DNA from: Isoetes taiwanensis | Lineage: Eukaryota; Streptophyta; Lycopodiopsida; Isoetales; Isoetaceae | Reading direction: 5' to 3' | Assembly (NCBI GenBank): GCA_021234155.1 | Contig: JAJEKV010000027.1 | Coordinates: 3,780,623 to 3,844,622 of the forward strand | Length of the DNA stretch: 64,000 nucleotides | Shown here: positions 59,957 through 64,000 of the stretch, one piece after another | How the letters are laid out: each line of letters opens with the position of its first letter | Numbering within the stretch: position 1 is the stretch's first letter | The notes under the pieces: generated by a model | Database searches by the model: none | Told to the model about the DNA's origin: nothing | What the model saw: only the letters and a program-made list of their open reading frames with translations | Made by a program: the position numbers and the translations under genes

Positions 59957-61094
59957 AATATATTATGGTTTAAAGAAAAATATGCTTTTTATTGACTGAA
60001 CAAAAGCAAGAACGCGCCAAACAGGTTGAAAATTATGATATTAAAAGTATTTTCTTTGATGTTTTCGAAAGTCTAAGCAAGTAGTATTATTTTTGAATAT
60101 CAGGCTTAAGGTGTACATCTGATTCATTTGAGTGATAGTATCAGAAAAGCAGACAGTGACCACAGTATAAGAAAAGATGCACCCTAAGATTGGGTTTTCC
60201 ATTGAAAGTTTATTAAGTTACAAATCATTCTATGGAAGGAATACTGACAAGTACCCATCTGGATTGTTAAATAAAAATGGTTCTCCATCTTTAGCATAGA
60301 ATTAATCCTCTGTTCCTTTTAAACATAAGGCTAAGAAGGTGCAATGAGTGACCAGTGATAAACCAAGAGACTCTATGTACCTTCTGGCCCTGGATTTGTT
60401 ACCATTTTCATGCTAACAAATTCTTGGTTGGCTGCAGGTACGAACGTCTCTCTTCTCATTGCTCTTTGTCTGTTGTTCGAAGGGAACTTTGAGGGAATAG
60501 TACTACTGTCAAAGGCTTTGATTACCAATTGTGGAGGGCACCTAACGTTTTATCCAGTCTGCTGATATGGTTGCATGTTGACCTTAATGATGTTTTGTTG
60601 AACTATCACTGGTATGATATACTTAATTTTTGGCTACTTAAGGCATAAATATAAGAGGTATAATATTCTCCAACTTTCAATGTATTGAAAAAATGTGATG
60701 TCCTTCATTCGTAACAGACTGTTTTTTGAATTTACGAATTATGTTTAGCATATTTGACAGTCCATATAACTAACAGTTCTAAGTATATTCGTGTTTAAAC
60801 ATATATTTGGTTTCAACAGCCTCTCATGAGTCTAATAATCGACATATGCAGTTACATGTATATCCACCTTAAGTCTGTGCTACAGAATGGGTTTAAACTA
60901 ATAATTTGTTTCTTGTTTAAATAGGAAAGGAGAAACCTTTGATGAAGATAATTTTTAAAAGATTAACAATTCGAGTAATCAATTTCCAATTAAAGGCAGC
61001 TAGTGTTATGTACTAGAAGAAAGAAATATGATACTCTAATAACAACAAAAGCTAATTTAAATACGTCCATTAGCACCTAATGAATTTTACAAGC
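59957..61094. other. AT-rich non-coding stretch
   Basis: No frame, RNA gene or element recognised. It could be intron or intergenic sequence of a gene further right. The TTGGCTGCAG|GTACGAACG-like junction near 60437 resembles splice signals, but no exon is evident. Confidence 0.4.
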
Positions 61095-61860
61095 TTTGAA
61101 TAGAATAGAATAGAATAGTTTTTTTAACGTCCACGGAGACCAATAGGTCATGGGACCCATACAATGGGCTAGTACAATCATTACTACTAGGATTAAAAAA
61201 CCCCTGCCTCGAAAGGTTTTCAAGGGAAAAACCTTTGCAGTAATGATGATACTAGACAAGCAGAGATAATGACTACTGAGGGCTCAGTAATTGCAGACGT
61301 TTATCTAGAACCTCAAGTATGTATAATGCCAAGTCATGCACAGATGGTGCTCTGAGAAGTTGTGGAAGCGTGGAATGGAATGCTAAGGTCAAAAAATGAT
61401 TCCAGACTATCTCAAAAGCAGGGCAACTCAGAAGAGTATGGCTTTCATCTTCAATAACCTGTAACTGGCAACAGGCACATAGCCTCGCTTCTCGCGGCAA
61501 TTGCGGCCGCTCCCATCTACCTGTCTCAATCCGTAGCCTGTGGGACCCCGTGCGAATTGATGCAATAGCTACAAGCTTGTTCCTGGATAATGAAGCAAGC
61601 AAATAAGCTTGGGGCCCTGGTGCCAAGGTGGGATTTATGTGTGCATGATAATGACCAGTTTTCACTTGGGCCAAAGTAACTGCGTCCCATATCTTTTGAG
61701 AAAAACGACCATTGAGATATTGTTGCAAAAGCTCAGGATCAGAACTGGCAAGCATCAGGTAGTGCTCTGGTTGCACAGCCCAACGGGCAAACCATGTAGT
61801 GCAATGCTCTTTCCAACATCGTTTCAAACGCTGAGGAGATTCATTTGAATATGTAGCATA
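61095..61860 (-). mobile_element. 5'-truncated LINE with (TAGAA)n tail
   Basis: On the minus strand: a coding part (61827-61273), a 3' UTR of about 150 bases ending GGTCTCCGTGGACGTTAAAA, then the (TATTC)n tail at 61118-61098. The tail matches that of the LINE at 17.75 kb. The 5' break is near 61.86 kb. No target duplication was identified. Confidence 0.75.
61273..61827 (-). pseudogene. LINE ORF2 C-terminal end with CCHC-type zinc motif
   Basis: An open frame of 184 codons that lacks the reverse transcriptase. It contains SHRLRIETGRW, then a zinc-binding signature (C-A-C-C, with His and Cys in ESHTLLSCPAF). This is the typical C-terminal segment of L1/Jockey-like non-LTR retrotransposons, where it binds nucleic acid. 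The Met at 61827 is not a true start; the ORF is the tail of a longer polyprotein. The frame is intact over its whole length, which suggests a fairly recent insertion. Confidence 0.75.
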
Positions 61861-62137
61861 ATAACATGGGGTTTTTTGTGTGTTTTTGTACGCTTTTCAC
61901 AAAGGTTTTCCTAAGATTTCATGGCGTATTCGAATGGATGTACTAATGCGTACATCTAGAGTGCACCATATCTTAGTCGTTGATTTAGTTTTTTTTTTTG
62001 CAATGGTCCAACATCGAAGGGCTCAAAACAAAAGCCCTCTTTTTATTTTAGGGGCTGAACATGCAAGCCTCGTGGATAGCATTTCAGGGCATTCTTGCAA
62101 AAAATTAATGTTCTTGTGATCAGACTTACGCAGTGGC

Positions 62138-62338
62138 ATGGATAGATCCGGCAGTAAGGCAATGTACTCTGCTCAACGAAGAAATCATGTCTGGAATGGC
62201 AAGCTAACATTTTTTGTGGATGATTCAAGCATTCGAGACGGAAGCGGAGCATTTATGGTAGAAATTTATTCCCATGGAGCCCTGAGTGATTATTTAGTAG
62301 GAACTGTAAGATATCCCTTCAGATGCAAGGCAAAATAG
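62138..62338 (+). other. Possible exon fragment, unassigned
   Basis: A short frame with WNGKLTFFVDDSSIRDGSGAF, followed by more beta-strand-like sequence. It resembles a beta-sandwich carbohydrate-binding or lectin fold, where an Asp-x-Ser-Gly-x-Phe turn is common, but it is too short to assign. No clear splice sites. May be a chance frame. Confidence 0.2.
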
Positions 62339-62451
62339 TGCCGCAAATACTCAGTTTATGGCTTATAGTGTGCGCAGATCTTGAGGCCGTAAACATGGCA
62401 TACTCAATGTTTCCGTCAGACTCCATTACAGATCGATTCTTCTTCCTCTCC

Positions 62452-62752
62452 AAACCCTAACCCTAATACTCCATCTTCTAGACCTAATTCTTCAAGCTCT
62501 AGGGCAACAGAGGCAGTTATGGCTTATCCTCAACAATCTTACCAATCTGCTGAGTCTATTTCTGAAGGATTCTCTGAACATATCCCATTATGTGGAAGCA
62601 TATCTGTGCCTATATCTGTGCAGTTTCCTAGAGCTTTTCTTTCAAATCAAATAACAGGGACATCACGGCACATCGGATTTGAAGCAGCAATTTGCAGCAT
62701 ATTTGAAGCAGCGGATTTGTCAAGGCAGATGTCAAGTTTTGGGCCTTTATAA
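62452..62752 (+). other. Possible 5' end of a gene (telo-box plus short frame)
   Basis: AAACCCTAACCCTAA at 62452-62466 is followed at 62519 by an ATG opening a 77-codon Ser/Gln-rich frame (MAYPQQSYQSAESISEGF). The arrangement resembles a plant 5' UTR and first exon. No domain recognised and no firm splice donor seen. Confidence 0.25.
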
Positions 62753-63026
62753 AAACTTCTAGGGCAAATCCAGAGTTCGGGGTTTCTCCTACAGCCAGAG
62801 CTCGGGAGGTTTCATCTGCAGCCAGAGCTAGGGAGTTCGGGAGTTCTGGAGTTGGGGAGTTCTTTTTCCTTTTTATTTTTTGAAATTGCTGGAAGGGTCG
62901 GCCTGCAGGAATCTCAGATCTCCAAATGATCCACCGCAGCTCAAGTTTTTCGCCGGAGTTAAGAAGAAGCCTGTCATGTGCAACAGCGACGCCTAGGCTG
63001 CTTTGCTTATTCAAACCTCTGCATTA

Positions 63027-63133
63027 ATGGCTTCCTTGTCAAATTTCGTTGCATTAAATCGGCCGTTCCACGTGCTCGCTGCTCCATTTACGAGCATGAT
63101 GATGCCCTACTGTACTCGGTTTTACAGTATCAT
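63027..63133 (+). CDS. Possible first exon encoding a targeting peptide
   Basis: The ATG at 63027 opens a 35-codon frame rich in Ser, Arg and hydrophobic residues and poor in acidic ones (MASLSNFVALNRPFHVLAA). It ends at a good donor, CAT|GTGAGTATA, at 63134. Composition fits a mitochondrial or plastid transit peptide. It could belong to the gene whose exon lies at 63.6 kb, though GH9 enzymes normally carry a secretion signal, so a separate gene is equally possible. Confidence 0.3.
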
Positions 63134-63570
63134 GTGAGTATATAGTCCCTCCTTTCTCTCAATACCTTCTAATCCTCTTCCCGTTCAACCAGCGGTTTAT
63201 AATTCTTAGAATTTTTTTCTCTTTTGCTCTTCGGTTGGATTATAAGGCAAGCTTTCTTGATTCATGGCTCCAGTTTTCTAATGGTGAAAACGGAACTACC
63301 ACCGGTAGTTTGTTTGGCGATTCTTTGCTCCTCTCATAATTCACTTCTTTCGCTTTAACGTGGAGTTTTTACTCTTCTCCGCCATTTTTTTGAATGCTTC
63401 ATACATCTTTTGATTCCGCATACACATATCTCGTAGTTTTAGATTTTGCACAAACCGCAATGGGGATTTTGGCATACGCATGATCGTAACACTATTCGAC
63501 TCGATTTCTCAGAGAAGCAGCCTAGCGAGGAGATTCGCCCCTACACACACGAGATGATGTAAACCCGACA

Positions 63571-63799
63571 TAACGTAGGATTATATGACGCAAATAGACG
63601 CTAAAGGGACACCGTGGAAGTTTGGTTTTGCAATGGCTTGCAATGGCTTTTGTAGCCACAGTTCTAGCATGGAGAATTCTTGAAAAAGCTGGATTGCTTG
63701 ATCAAGCAAGGGGTACAATGCAAGCAAGGGGTACAATGCGCTGGATTACAGATTATTTTATAAAGATTTCATCCTTCCAAGAATGAGCTATACTTCCAG
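63571..63799 (+). pseudogene. GH9 endo-beta-1,4-glucanase exon, disrupted and partial
   Basis: Frames here read LYDA, KFGFAMA, then VLAWRILEKAGLLDQA, MRWITDYFIK and KNELYFQ, ending at a donor CAG|GTGAAATT at 63800. This matches the N-terminal part of the catalytic domain of glycoside hydrolase family 9 (GGYYDAGDNVKFG...MAF...LAW...RWGTDYFIK...ELY.QVGD). These enzymes cut beta-1,4-glucan in cell walls. Two short direct duplications (GCAATGGCTT twice at 63629-63648; CAAGCAAGGGGTACAATG twice near 63703-63738) and one extra base near 63763 change the frame. The conserved GDN is not readable. The rest of the gene lies beyond the window. Whether the breaks are genuine or sequence errors cannot be told. 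Confidence 0.6.
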
Positions 63800-64000
63800 G
63801 TGAAATTTCACCCCTTGTCCTTCTAAGCATTATGTTATCTTCTATTTTTCATTATGCATTGTGCTCTCTCTCGTTTGTTCTAAGCTTAATTCCACACTGT
63901 TAAACCATGGAATTCATTGCTTCAAGTTATGCAATGGCTTGCTTTCCTCTGTCCAAGCTCAAATTTACATACTACCTTGCTAGCATTTGTCATGTTCTTG

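Noticed and set aside
62452-62466. AAACCCTAACCCTAA as an interstitial telomere
   Set aside because: Only two units; more likely a promoter telo-box.
1-64000. CRISPR arrays, bacterial operons, rRNA or tRNA genes
   Set aside because: No regularly spaced repeats with unique spacers; sequence is plant nuclear. No tRNA cloverleaf or rRNA sequence was recognised; the tRNA-like match at 58.32 kb is a primer-binding site.

Overview
The window is land-plant nuclear DNA. The evidence is a single-exon HAD-family hydrolase resembling Arabidopsis At2g33255, a plant-type GH9 cellulase exon, Ty3/gypsy chromoviruses with chromodomain integrases primed by initiator tRNA-Met, and L1-type LINEs with APE endonuclease. 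It is gene-poor and rich in nested, broken transposable elements. I cannot name the species; nothing excludes a bryophyte, lycophyte or fern.

Layout. 1-8.4 kb: no recognisable gene, a few short repeats. 8.44-9.04 kb (+): the one convincing intact host gene, the HAD hydrolase. 9.1-13.5 kb: non-coding as far as I can see. 13.5-14.3 kb (+): LINE endonuclease fragment. 14.3-17.45 kb (-): decayed chromovirus (3' LTR, integrase with chromodomain). 17.75-22.45 kb (-): decayed L1-type LINE with endonuclease and YVDD reverse-transcriptase motifs and a (TAGAA)n tail. 22.8-26.3 kb: tandem repeat and unassigned DNA. 26.35-59.95 kb: a compound of two copies of one unusual LTR retrotransposon in opposite orientation. 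60-64 kb: a 5'-truncated LINE end, then weak host exons and a GH9 exon cut by the window edge.

The main discovery is the 12.6-kb retrotransposon at 47325-59951 (minus strand). It has 1.6-kb LTRs, a tRNA-iMet primer-binding site, a purine tract, gag, protease, reverse transcriptase, integrase and a chromodomain. Between the primer-binding site and gag it also carries about 4 kb of additional coding sequence. The first cargo gene (56361-57723) is a coiled-coil protein ending in a complete 97-residue histone H3 core. That core keeps the three plant H3.3-type residues in the core (Y41, H87, L90) and the exact H3 C-terminal end. The second cargo (54.0-56.1 kb) is an unrecognised protein with an acidic last exon. 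The same cargo, in the same order, is in the second, plus-strand copy at 26349-47324, so it was captured before the two copies separated. That second copy is interrupted by a 5.8-kb insertion and by a 9.2-kb Mutator-like element.

The copies are joined so that the outer edges of the whole are both 5' LTR ends, flanked by the same five bases (GTTTA). This suggests the two cDNAs were joined before or during integration.

A caution for all reading frames here: paired repeats differ mainly at CAG/CTG trinucleotides, which appear in one copy as CG, CGG or GCG, often with a base lost. Even the primer-binding site shows it. This looks more like a sequencing or consensus artefact at methylated CHG sites than natural decay, so several frameshifts may not be real.
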